Origin: Alnus glutinosa
Taxonomy: Eukaryota; Streptophyta; Magnoliopsida; Fagales; Betulaceae
Length of the DNA stretch: 64,000 nucleotides
Direction: 5' to 3'
NCBI RefSeq assembly: GCF_958979055.1
Contig: NC_084897.1
Span: forward strand, 22,441,628 to 22,505,627
In this document: piece by piece, positions 24,978-36,000 of the stretch
Layout of the letters: each line of letters opens with the position of its first letter
Numbering within the stretch: the stretch's first letter is position 1
The notes under the pieces: generated by a model
Seen by the model: the letters and a program-made list of their open reading frames with translations, nothing else
Databases searched by the model: none
Told to the model about the DNA's origin: nothing
Program-made: the position numbers and the translations under genes

Positions 24978-25680
24978 TTTAAACCCTTTGAGGCTGCTAT
25001 GTTTGTTTTGTTTTGTTTTTTTTTTTTTCCTGATTCTCCTTTGTCACCTAATCATTATGGTAAGTAATCATCATCTAAGATTACTTTGGATGAAGATTTT
25101 GTTATTAAAAAAAAAAGACTATAGTTTATCATAGTTTGTAATCATAAAGCTTTATCTATCATATGGATCAGGGAGGAGAAACATCGTTTTGTCAAAAAAA
25201 AAAAAAAAAAAAAACAGTAATTTGGAAATCAGAAAGAATTAAAGATCAAACAAATTGGCAACAATGCATCATCTAGTACTCCATGGTAAGATTACTTTTG
25301 TCATACTACTAGAGGAAGGGTAAAAAGTGATGCATTTTTGGGTTGGTCAGTGGAGATTGAGCCCCTAAACTCTTGCAGGGTGCAAAGCAGGTGTTAGTTT
25401 TTCTTACACCTCTAGAAATATTAGCAATTGTATAGTTATAATTTCGAACTTTAAAAAGTTGTAATGTTAGTATCTCATGTCAGCTCTTTTTAATTTCACA
25501 ATTTTATTTATTTTTTTTGTTAAAATGCCCCATTTCAGATTTTTTTTTTTAAAAAAAATAATGTTATGGGTCTGATGGCAAATTTTCACTTGTTTTACCT
25601 AACACAAGAATATAAATTTCCAAAAAAGTATACACCAAAGTAATATCAAGGAATATTTCTTCAGGGGAGAAATATCATGG
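24978..25680. repeat. Fossil pieces of a CSP41B intron in duplication unit A
   Basis: 24983-25400 matches 34360-34850, and 25590-25680 matches 35577-35650. Shared blocks include CCTTTGAGGC, TATCATATGGATCAGGGAG, AAATTAAAGATCAAACAA, ACTAGAGGAAGGGTA and TTTTACCTAACACA. Both matching stretches lie in one CSP41B intron (34292-35433) or just beyond its next exon. The duplicated block thus once reached into CSP41B, and the exon between them is gone here. Confidence 0.82.
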
Positions 25681-25732
25681 CTAGCTCAACAAATTTTTCA
25701 TACCATGAAGCTGAAAAAGGAAGGGGGAGGGG

Positions 25733-26596
25733 GAAATGGAAAAAGCTTTTGATAGGATGGAGTGGTGCTAGCTAGCTACCTCTTAAAATTCTCATTTCTT
25801 GGCTTTCATTCAAAATTGATAAATTGGATAGAGCAGTGTATTTTAACTGTCTCTTTTTCCATTCATATCAATGGATCCCCCCCTTGGGAAGTTCCATTCA
25901 AATAGAGGATCTAATATTGCCTTTTCTTTTATTGATAGGAGTTGAATTTCTCTCAAGGTTGATTCATAAAGAGGAAGCTCTTAATCATCTTCATGGAATC
26001 AGAACTAGTAGAAGGGATCCTCCCATATCTCTCATCTTCTTTTCGATGGTGATGTCATGATATATATATAGTCGAGCTAATACTAATTATGAAGCCAAGG
26101 CTATTCTGAATTGTCTCAATGTTTATTCTGATTTTTCTGGTTAAAAGGTGAATATGGCTAAATCTGCCATTCACTTTAGTAGAAATTGCAGCCCAATTCA
26201 ACAAGAAGTGGAAGAAATTCTTCAAGTTCAAAGAATGCACTCTAATGTTAAGTATCTAGGACTGCCATTCTTCATTCATCAAAGCAAAAAAATAAGGCTT
26301 TTGAGGAAATAAAAACCAGAGTTCTTTATAGGGTCTCGGGCTGGAAAGCCAAAACCCTATCCCAGGCAGCAAGAAAGGCCCTTTGATGATCAAGTCAGTG
26401 GCTTCTTCCATTCCCACATTCACAGATTCACTATATGTCAACATTCTTACTTCCCAAAGCTTTGTGCTCTCAACTTGTTGTCATTTTTAGAAAGTTTTGG
26501 TGGGGTTTCAAGGATTATAAAAAATACAATTTCATTTCACTAGCTTGGAGCAAAATCAGTGCCCCTAAAAATCTGGGAGGTTTGGGTCTTTCACAT
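25733..26596 (+). mobile_element. Internal LINE reverse transcriptase fragment
   Basis: With frame breaks it reads RT motif A (MEKAFDRMEW at about 25735), then SRLIHKEEALNHLHGIRTSR, GLPFFIHQSKK, GWKAKTLSQAARKALMIKSV, FRKFWWGFKDYKKYN and NLGGLGLSH. It starts and stops inside the RT region, with no endonuclease and no 3' tail. Its right edge touches the first base of homology downstream of galactinol synthase B (about 26597). Confidence 0.85.
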
Positions 26597-26746
26597 AAAA
26601 CAAGAAAGACCATAACCAACCATAGACAAATTAAAACCTTCAAAAAAAAAACCCTAAAACAGAAGACTATAACCAGCCATGCTACTAGAACAAACTGTGT
26701 ACTTAGTAAGTCCTATACACATTTATCTGCTTATAACCCACAAGCA

Positions 26747-28072
26747 CTAAGCGGCAGATGGGGCGGTAATGTAGGGAACACCGACAGCCTTCGCAAGCGC
26801 AGCCAAAAATGACTGCAGGCTCCCCTGCCCAGACCCTGCTGCAGCCTCTTCAGAAGCCACAGTGTTCTTGTAGTCCAATGACTCATCATCATATACCTCC
26901 CACCATTTCTTCACCAGCATCTTGATATCTTCCCTCTCCATGTTTTCTTCCTTGCCAGTGTACCTCCATGGCTTAGACCCCTAAAAACCCAATCCAAATT
27001 TACACCTTTTAGATTACATTCCAAGAAAGAAAGAACTGTCTTAAAATTCTGGGATTGTTATCAGAAATTAACAAAGTGGATATATATATATATATATACT
27101 CACAGCAGCACAGTAGTGAACAACGTTGACCTTGTCAAGCTCAATTTTCTCTGGGTGGCGCCACAACAAGGCCAGGACAAGGTTGTAAACTGGTGGGATT
27201 GGCTTGTAAATATCCCTAAAGAACATGTTCAAAAAGTCCTGCAAGAATATTCATAAAAAATTTATAGTCAGATCTTGAAAAATACATTATTACAATGACC
27301 AGAATACCCATAAAAATTTGACAATTACCTGCTCAGCAAAAGGGGTAGGAGGGGTAACTTGAAGGCCCTTGAGGAGGTCATGGTATGTTGAAAGATTAGG
27401 CTCATACACAAACATGCCAGCATTGAAGTAGAGGGCAGGCTTGGGGCCAAGCTCAGCAGGCCAGTGGACCTTGTCAGGGCACTGCTGGCAGTAGCCAATC
27501 TTGTATTGTGGAGTGTGGCTCCATGTTTTCTCACAAAAGCAATCCATCACAGCATAAAAGTAGTTGTCTGGGAGATCAAACAGGTGGTCTATGTTTTCAA
27601 AAACTTGAATGTCTCCGTCGAGGTAGATCATCTTACTGTACTCCACAAACTGCAATTTGAATCAGAATTAGCTACAAGTTTAGTCCATTTGAATCGGAAA
27701 ATACGTGTAAAAACATGCAAACGTGGGCTAGCATACCTCCCAAATACGAAGCTTGGAGTAGTTGATGACATAGTAGGCCATGGCGAACTGGGTCTGGTTC
27801 TCCGGTGGGTACACCGGCTCAATCTCCTTCACAATGCACCCTTGAGACACCAGAATCTTACGGTGGTCCTCCGGCACGTCGGGCAAGATTGCCACCAATA
27901 GTGGGTACTTGCTCTTAACCTTTCTCAGGCCCTTGGCCAAGCCAACCACACCTTTCACATAGTCCCCGTTGCCAGCCAAGAACGTAACATATGCCCGGCT
28001 AGGCACGCTACCGTCCTTGGCTAGCCCGGATGGCTTGGCAGTGGCGGCGGCAGTGGTGATGTCAGGAGCCAT
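26747..28072 (-). CDS. GOLS: Galactinol synthase, tandem copy B
   Basis: Four exons: 28072-27737, 27649-27329, 27238-27104, 26980-26747; 341 aa. Same GT8 enzyme as copy A, with the DGD motif at residues 123-125 and the APSAA end. Relative to A it has two extra residues near the N-terminus (AAATAK) and five substitutions over the next 300 residues, but twelve in the last 35. Exon and intron sizes match A closely and the introns differ at only a few bases, which points to recent duplication or conversion. Its promoter has TATA, ABRE and an extra DRE-like site. Directly downstream (left) lies a broken LINE. Both copies look functional. Confidence 0.96.
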
Positions 28073-28286
28073 TATTTCAAGTGGGTTTTTGAAGAAAGCA
28101 AGAAGTGAACAAGTGGGTTGTTGAGGTTGAGGTTAAGGTCGAGAGAGACGGGATTGAAGGTTTCAGAAATGGTATAAACAAAAGCGATTTCAGTGAAAAT
28201 ATTTTAAGTGTTTGTTTGAGAAGAAAAAATTTTGTAGTCAGAAGGTTTTGTGTGATCGATGGAGTTGGAGTGATGGGGTGGGAGTG

Positions 28287-28294
28287 TTTATATA
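28287..28294 (-). promoter_or_regulatory. TATA box of galactinol synthase copy B
   Basis: TATATAAA on the minus strand, 215 bp upstream of the start codon. Between it and the ATG this copy has about 80 bp (roughly 28105-28200) that copy A lacks. Confidence 0.6.
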
Positions 28295-28370
28295 GGATTT
28301 GGGTTGGATTTGTTTAAGGTAAGATATCGAAGATTATGGTAATTATTAATTAAATATAAAATAATTCCTT

Positions 28371-28376
28371 GTCGGT
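28371..28376 (-). promoter_or_regulatory. DRE/CRT-like core in galactinol synthase B promoter
   Basis: ACCGAC on the minus strand (GTCGGT on plus), within about 50 bp that copy A lacks. It matches the RCCGAC core bound by DREB/CBF factors. Function inferred. Confidence 0.4.
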
Positions 28377-28488
28377 ATGGTATGGAAATCTTAGCTAGAA
28401 TCCTGGGGATGGGTCCGAAAGGTGGATGTCGTTTTCTTATTGGTTCTTTTTTTTTTAAAAAAAAAAAAATAATAAAAAAAATCTTTGT

Positions 28489-28495
28489 ACGTGTC
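28489..28495 (+). promoter_or_regulatory. ABRE-like motif in galactinol synthase B promoter
   Basis: ACGTGTC in CTTTGTACGTGTCGTTTT, colinear with the site at 20927-20933 upstream of copy A. Confidence 0.5.
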
Positions 28496-29102
28496 GTTTT
28501 ATTGTGATTAGGGGTCAGGGCCTCTCATCTTTGAGACTTTGACCATTGAGATCTGATCCAACGGTTCCAAGGACGTTTCTGGAATTGGCCGGTGCACGAA
28601 AGGCTGGTAATAAAAACACCATTCGATCTTCTCATAATTACAAGGGTAGACTCGTGGGCTCTTCTGCCCCACTTTCCAGTAGTTCATCCTCTTCATGTAT
28701 TGGGAAATCATAAGATTTTTTTTTTTTTTTTTTTTATTTAAGTTAGAATCAAAGATTACGCGAATGTAATCTTTGGTGAAAATAGCGGATAATTTATAAG
28801 ATCATGATATATATTTTCAATTAATTTTAAAAGTTGAACCGTAATTTTATCAAATATTTAATTGTATTCTGATTAACTACATTTTGAAACTGCTAATTTT
28901 TTAAAGCATGTGTTTTAAAACCGCTAAATCGAACTAATTAAGTTGATGTTTCACTATAAGGCATTTTGGTCGTCTTGCGTTAGCCGTTAGTTCTGACTTT
29001 CCTGTTACGAATTAAGAAAGCAAACATTGAAGAATGGTCTCCATTCCCCAATAGTCAGCAGGAAGCTTCCTTTATATTTTTATTTTAAGAAAGGAAAAAG
29101 TG

Positions 29103-29108
<6 letters not shown>

Positions 29109-29134
<26 letters not shown>
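29109..29134. repeat. (TA)n microsatellite
   Basis: About 13 TA units. Similar TA runs occur at about 4566-4588, 19668-19686 and 27080-27098 (the last two in the third intron of the two galactinol synthase genes) and at 23989-24020. Confidence 0.9.
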
Positions 29135-29138
<4 letters not shown>

Positions 29139-29453
29139 GCACACACGTGGTATACAATGCGGGAAGTTATTTGCTATCCACATATACAGCTACGGTTTGA
29201 AAAGATTATTATTCGTATATACAGATATAAATAATAATTTTAAGGTGTGCAGATATAATAAATTTACCAAAACGACGTTATTTATATCAAACAAATGTCG
29301 TTTTAATTTTTATTAAGTATATGTTATGTTTACATTGGTTTAGTTGATTGTGTTGCTTTCTCGTATAACATTAGGAAAAAATACATAAGTAATATGAAAT
29401 TAATATATTATCAAAAGATTAGTGCTTAAAAAAATTAAAACAAGCTTAACATA

Positions 29454-29728
29454 GGGTCCATTTGGGTTTGTGAGTTTAAAATGTGTAATTTGGAAAAAGT
29501 AATTTTTAAAAACACAGTTAAACGTTTTGCAAAATTGCAGGTTTGCTTTTAAAATTATACGTTTTTTTTTAAAAAAAAAATCATATTACCAGCGATTTAA
29601 ATAAGCAGTTTTCTACATTTTCAAATCGTAATTTTTTAAGAATGCAATCCCCAAACGATTCATTTTTTTGTGATTTAGTTTAAAATAATACTTTTTGTCT
29701 ACAAAATCGTAATCCCGAACGTACCCAT
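29454..29728. mobile_element. MITE, about 275 bp
   Basis: The left end GGGTCCATTTGGGTTTGTGA and the right end in reverse complement, GGGTACGTTCGGGATTACGA, are imperfect inverted repeats. The interior shares CAGTTTTCT-C-TTTTCAAATCG and CAAACGATTCATTTTT with the copy at 31388-31695. Confidence 0.65.
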
Positions 29729-30289
29729 AATAAAAATGGGCATAAATGGTTTTTAAAATCGTTTAAAAGTATCTTAATAGAAACCTAGAGAAGGCTCCAA
29801 AGACTAAAATGGGCCCAAAATAGTCATTTCAAATAGTGTATAATAACCGCAATAATTGCGCAGAGGCAAATATCTAAAAATGATATCTGAATTTTATAAA
29901 TGCAGATACGAAGAAATATGATGTGTTTACAACTTTTATACAACTCTTGTACGATTCTAAACTTTTTTTTTTTTTTAAGATCAATCAATGGATATTAATT
30001 AGGATCAATGTGTAGGAAAACAGATCCAATAATTAATTTTTAAAAAAATTATTAAAATTATATCAAGAATTATACAATAATTATTTATCTAACTATAAAT
30101 ATTACAAATAACCCTATCGCTATTCACTTATTTTATACTCGGTTTTTAACCATCACCACAGTAACCTCTAACTACCGCACAAGAAAGTCATCGGAAGTTG
30201 AGGCACGTAGACCAATTATTTTGACACGTGGCAGTCATAGAATTTGCCATTTTCTACTAGCTGACGTGGGGTGTAAGCTAAGGGGCTTG

Positions 30290-30655
30290 TTACTTACCCA
30301 TCAGGAGCACAACATGGACACAACAGTCCCTCATATGGGGTGGGGGTTTGATTCCTACACTTCATCGGTACAACAATTGCACAACACCCCCTCACATGGG
30401 GTGAACCCCACATACTGGACCCCACTCCATATAAAGAGGTGTTGTGCAATTGTTATAATTGTGTTGTAAATCTATCATTTTCCTATGGGGTGGATCCCAG
30501 TGCATCTGTTGTGCCAATTGTCTGCAGTTCCTGGCAGGTGGTCACTACGCTCGGAAGGTTCGACTACCACTCTCGGGTGGGCCAGTCGTTCAGCGAACGA
30601 GGTACATCATAGCTAAAGGTACTGTGGGATACCCTGATCATAAAAATAAAAAAAA

Positions 30656-30686
<31 letters not shown>
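30290..30686 (+). mobile_element. Possible SINE-like retroposon with A-rich tail
   Basis: GGTTTGATTCC at about 30345 resembles a pol III B box (GGTTCGANTCC). The arms ACAACAATTGCACAACACC (about 30370-30388) and GGTGTTGTGCAATTGTT (about 30441-30457) form a hairpin. The stretch ends in an A-rich run at 30645-30686. No clear A box or target duplication was found, so the class is uncertain. Confidence 0.35.
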
Positions 30687-30688
<2 letters not shown>

Positions 30689-30776
30689 AAGAGGAGGGAA
30701 TAAAGTTGCGGTGAAGTCCACCGATGGATTTTCGCCACCTGAAAAGTTCAACAGCCACGTTGCGCTATTTTGTGGG

Positions 30777-32080
30777 GCCACATGTGTCTATTTCTAGGTG
30801 TTTACCTGAGGGCTCCTTTTTCTCTGCGGATAGGAACATGTCGGCATCTGATTTAGGAGGACGGCGTTCTGCCACGTGGCACAAGTGAAGCTTCCTATGA
30901 GGTCGATGACCAACGGGCACTACCACAGATTGGGGGTCATATTTAGTTTTGTTAGTTGGTCCGAAGGAGGGCCAGTCTTATTAATATAATTAATAGATAA
31001 TGTTTTTAAGACTAAAACCGACCAATTCACATCGGATAATGTTTTTGGACTTAGCGTTAAAACGTTAAGATATGGTCGGACTTTGGACTAAAACCGACTT
31101 CATATTTTGCATTAATAGGAATAATAGCTGTAATGTGACTAGGTGCTTTGTTCTCAGAATATTCCTTTTGGACTTCTTTATGCTATTGAAGAATCTTCCA
31201 TTCCTTAAAAATGTGGATGAGTTTCTTTTATTTATTTATTTATTTTTTTTAGGAAATTGTGGATCCAGATTATCGTAATTTCTTCCCCCCCTCTCTCTCT
31301 CTCCTTCCTTAAGTTTAGCCACTAATTTATGCCTACAATTCATATGGTTGACACCATAAGATTTCCTTAATCTCCTAATAATGCAATTAGGGTCTGTTTG
31401 GATTTACAATCTAAAAATAATGACTTTAAAATATGCGATTTGAAAAAAATAATTTTTAAAAACGCAGCTAATCATTCGGCAAATTTGCAGTTTGACTTTC
31501 AAAATTGTAGATTAGCTTTTAAAATTATGTGTTTTTTTTTTTTTTTCTAAAAAAAACTTCATTGCCTGCGGTTTGAAAAATCAGTTTTCTGCGTTTTCAA
31601 ATCGCAATTTTTTAAAAATGCAATTTTCAAACGATTCATTTTTCTGCTATTTGGTTAAAAATCGTATTTTTTTTCTTACGAAATTACAATCTTAAATTAA
31701 TTTAAGCACACTTTCGGTGATTTAGTCCCATTATTTATTGCCACATCAGCACCCTCCAACGAAAAAAAAAATTAAAAAAAGAAAAGAAAATAAAAAAGCA
31801 AGAAAATTGAGGAAAGTGAGAGGAAGGTATGGAAAAGGGGCATGTGTAGCTATCAATGCATTGCCACTTGCCTTGGAGGCTTACCACAGTCTACATGGTT
31901 TGGTTGGTGCAACCAATATTAATTCTCCAAAATGTTGTAATGTCATTCGAGATTCATGTGGTCATAACAACACGTCTTTATTCCTTTCGAAATAAGAAAA
32001 ATTCAAGACAAAGATAGATTAGGGTTAGGTAGTGTAGATGTTTCGAGAGAAGAAAATTCAAGACAAAGATGCATTAGGAT
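30777..32080. repeat. Segmental duplication, unit B (upstream flank)
   Basis: Partner of 23540-24850. Colinear blocks include CTATTTCTAGGTGTTTACCT, CTTATTAATATAATTAATAG, TGTAATGTGACTAGG and ATGTTGTAATGTCATTCGAG. It lacks unit A's long TA run and carries an extra MITE (31388-31695). Confidence 0.88.
31388..31695. mobile_element. MITE, second copy of the 29454 family
   Basis: Starts GGGTCTGTTTGGATTTACAA. Shares TAATTTTTAAAAACGCAG, CAGTTTTCTGCGTTTTCAAA and CAAACGATTCATTTTTCTG with 29454-29728. The right end is less clear. It interrupts duplication unit B. Confidence 0.6.
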
Positions 32081-32259
32081 TAGGTAGTAATTAGTCCGTT
32101 TTCTTCTAATTTGGATTGAATTAATATTCGTTTGCATTATGAGAATCGTGTGCTTTAAAAGTAGATATTAGTTTAACAGAATAGGTTGAAAAAATTTATT
32201 CTAATCTAGTTTAGAAGAAAATTTTGTTCGTAGATGAGATAGGGGGCAACCAACATTTT

Positions 32260-32800
32260 TGTTGGGGAAATTATTATTTCCAGAGCCCAAATGAGCCCAC
32301 GACTGGGCCAATGGGCCTTATTAGTCTAAACCGATCCGAAGAAAGGCCCATGAAGATCCAGCCGGTCATAACTATCTCTGATACTCCTTAAAGAATCTTA
32401 TGAATATGCCTCAATTGTCGGAATTGGGGATAAATACAGTCGATGGGTCTCAAGACATCGCTGTCACGGGAGCACGAGAAGAATACACACTAAATGCCCA
32501 TATCTAGAATGTCCCGGGAACAGATTTCTCGGTACTACCACGAGGTGATATAGATGGAATATACCGGAACCTTATCCTGAAATTATTGTAGAGAATTAAG
32601 GGAAGATCTAATCATGATCCCTAAAAAGGCGTAAAAGGTCTTTATCCCGAGTTTTCCGGAATAACCTCTTATCCCATGTGATATGGGATATGAGAATTGT
32701 TTGAATTCATTTGAAGACTAGTCCTACCCGTGCAGGACTTCCCAAAAGATAAGATCTAATCCCACACTGTCTGGAATTAGAATCCTAATTGAACCCTAAA
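32260..32800. mobile_element. LTR retrotransposon fossil (LTR fragment, probably Ty3/gypsy type)
   Basis: Starts TGTTGGGGAAATT, an LTR-like TG start, and runs through about 0.5 kb of GC-richer sequence unlike its flanks. No internal coding region and no second LTR is seen, so it is a solo or truncated LTR; old and broken. It lies in the CSP41B 3' flank. Confidence 0.4.
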
Positions 32801-33089
32801 AGGGCCATTTGCCTTGAAAGGCTTGAATTAATCTTTTGGGCTTTCGCACAGGGCCTGAAATCAACTTCAACAAACTCATGAAGCTAGCCTGTTGTGAATC
32901 AATAGCTGGGAAAATAACAGGACCCATATGCAAATAAAATTTGTGTAACTTCAATTTTCTTTCTCCTAATGACAGCATTGTACCATTACAAAACCTGGCA
33001 TTTGGTTACTTATTCCTGCTGAACTTGAGTGGAAAGTTGGACCAAAGGAGGAAACACTAAAAAATTAGGGAATCAAAGAGAAGAATGGT

Positions 33090-36000
33090 CTATGTCAGAA
33101 CAAGACTCTTGCCAAGAATCAAGTCATCTGTTGAGAAATCAGCCTCTTTCCTGAATGTTCCCCTGCCAAAGTCTAGGTTGTAGGAGTCAGCAAGACCTTC
33201 CACTAGGTTGAATTCAGGTTCCCACCCAAGCACACTCTTTGATTTCTCAATTGATGTGAAGAAATGCTGCATTGCATTAACAAAGTGATGATAAGATCAG
33301 TAACTAAGTGTTAAAGAAGGAACCTCATTCATAGGGTACATACATTAACTTCTTTGATTTATATCACATGTTATTTATCTATATTCTTCATGTTTTCAGC
33401 TATGCAATTTATATGTCAGCATGCACCTGATCACGGAATGGAAACGCCTTCTTTTTGCCAAAATCAAACTCCTTAGGATTATAATGAATGATCTCAGGCT
33501 CAGGAAATCCGGCAGCCTGATGGAAGTAAAAAACAAATAAACAATAAATGATTATAATAGTCAAATTAGTTAAAATGAAATTTCCCCCATATCAGATGAA
33601 TCATAGGGTTCTTTTTTGTCTTTTTCCCATTTAGATATACATTGGCAAGCATTACCTTTGCACATGCTTTTGCTAATCCATCAAAGGTGACATATTTTTC
33701 TCCAGAAATGTTGAATACTTGCTTGATGGCCTTCTCATTACCAAGAACCTGAACAAAAGCTCTCGCCAAGTCCTGGGATTGCAAACCAATATCATATTAA
33801 AATCTCACCTTCACATTCAAATATTAGAAAACTCTGGCTGTATATATCATTACTACAGATTCTTAGCTCAGGAGTATTATGTGCAATTTGCTAGGGGTGT
33901 GATATAAACGTTGTTAGAATTGGTTTGGCATGCTTGAAGCAATTGCACAGACTACTGAATATTCAACTAGAATAATTTTAATTGAGTACAAGAGTAAAAA
34001 GTCATTGCTTAGGAATTAAGTTGCTTCCAGAATTGCCTCGATACATATTAAGATTGCGATTTCTCTAACCTTGACATGGCCAAGTTGTGTTATTTGTATT
34101 CCTGAGCTGGGAATTGGAATCGGGCGACCAGCTTTCAATCGGTGGAAGAACCACTCTTCGACAGGGTTGTAGTTCAACGGTCCATAGATGTAGACTGGCC
34201 TTAGAGAAGTCCAATTGACACCCTTTGATTCCAGCAAGCTCTCCGTCTCAAGCTTTCCCTTGTGCCTGCTCTTTGGATCAACTGCATCGGTCTATCATCA
34301 AGCACCGACAAGTTAGAAATTTTCAGGCAAAATACACCAACCTCCCTCAAGTTTTAACCCTTTGAGGCAGCTATGTTTGTTTACTTTTTCCTGATTTTCC
34401 TTTGTCACCAAACCATTTTGGTAAGTAATCATTATCTAAGATTACTTTGTATGAAAATTTTATTACAAAAAAGTATAGTTTGTTATAGTTCGTAACAACA
34501 TGTGAGTAGTCATAAAGGTGTATCTATCATATGGATCAGGGAGTGGAATGCTGTTTCTAAAAATTCGAGGTAAATGCTTGATATTTCCATAACCCTTGAG
34601 AGAGGTTGGAGTAGTTTACCCATTTTTTTTTTGGTTAGAAAAAAGAAGAAGAGTAATTTAGAAACTAGAAGAAATTAAAGATCAAACAACTTGGCAACAG
34701 CGTGTCATCTAGTACAAGTAATGAAGGCTTAACTGTTGCACTCCATGGTAAGATTACTTTTGTCACTACTAGAGGAAGGGTAGAAAGTGATGCATTTGGG
34801 TTGAGTGGAGATTGAGTTCCTAAACTTGCAGTCCACAGAACAGATGTTATTTTTTCCTAAGTTCAATCCAGGTCAAAGGTTTAGTTAGCTTTAACAGTTT
34901 ATAGACCTGAAGAAGAAACCTTTATTTCTGAAGAACACCATCACTATGGGAATGAAAAACTGGTGGAAACTTATGCCTTTCCATTGATACATGCTATGCT
35001 TCTCATCAGTTCACATTAAGTACATCGAAAATCTTGATAGCATCGGAAGTATGCAAACAATTTTTGAAGAGAAGTTTCAGTTCACTATTAGCAGGAGATC
35101 AATGTATCATTAAAAGGCCAACTGAATTTTGCAAAGACCAAAAAGGACAATCAGGGAGTGATAAAGAAAGAGAAGACGTTGGAAAGAGGTGGTGATGTAA
35201 ACTTCCATCGGTTTAAAATAAGGTTAAAAATTTTAAAATGTCCATTGTTAATTTCAACTTACTTCGACAATGCCTTTCTTAAATTTCTCTATCATTTCAA
35301 AAACCTCATGCGTAAAATTTGCTTAGATCTAAAAGGCGTGTTCGCTTTGGTAACTTTATAATTGCTTATTTACCTTCATTCCGTTTATGGAAACAGGTGA
35401 ACAGTAAGCTGTGCAAAACAATCTCTAACTAACCTCAAAGTGGGGCGGTAAATCAGTTTTGAGATAAACACCCGCTGAAGAGCAGTAAATGTACCTGAGA
35501 ATCAGTTAAATCATAGATATTACACAATTCAACTGTAACAGAAAAGGAAAAGCACTGTCATGGCTTTACTCAATAGTGTTTTACCTAACACATGAATATA
35601 AATTTCCAAAAATGTAAACATCAAAGTTATATCAAGTAATATTTTATTTTTCTCAATGTTTTGCTCATACGACAATATTTTTACCTAAGACTGCATGGTT
35701 TAATTGAAAGACAATCGTCTTTCTACAAATGATTTGCTATATCCAGTAATTTGAATATAAGAGATGAATGTGATTTAAGATGGAACACATAACAAATTTC
35801 CAAATTTAAATAGAAAATTTCCCTCAAGTCCAAACTAGACTTTAAATCAAATCCAAGACTAGGTGACTAAATACCGATGGACCATCCAGAGCTCACGGTG
35901 AAAAGCTTACATATAAAATTGATTAGACAATTTGAAATATCATCAAAAGCTGGTCAGAGCTTACTGTTCGAGCTTTGGTAGTGCATCCAATATGGGTTCA

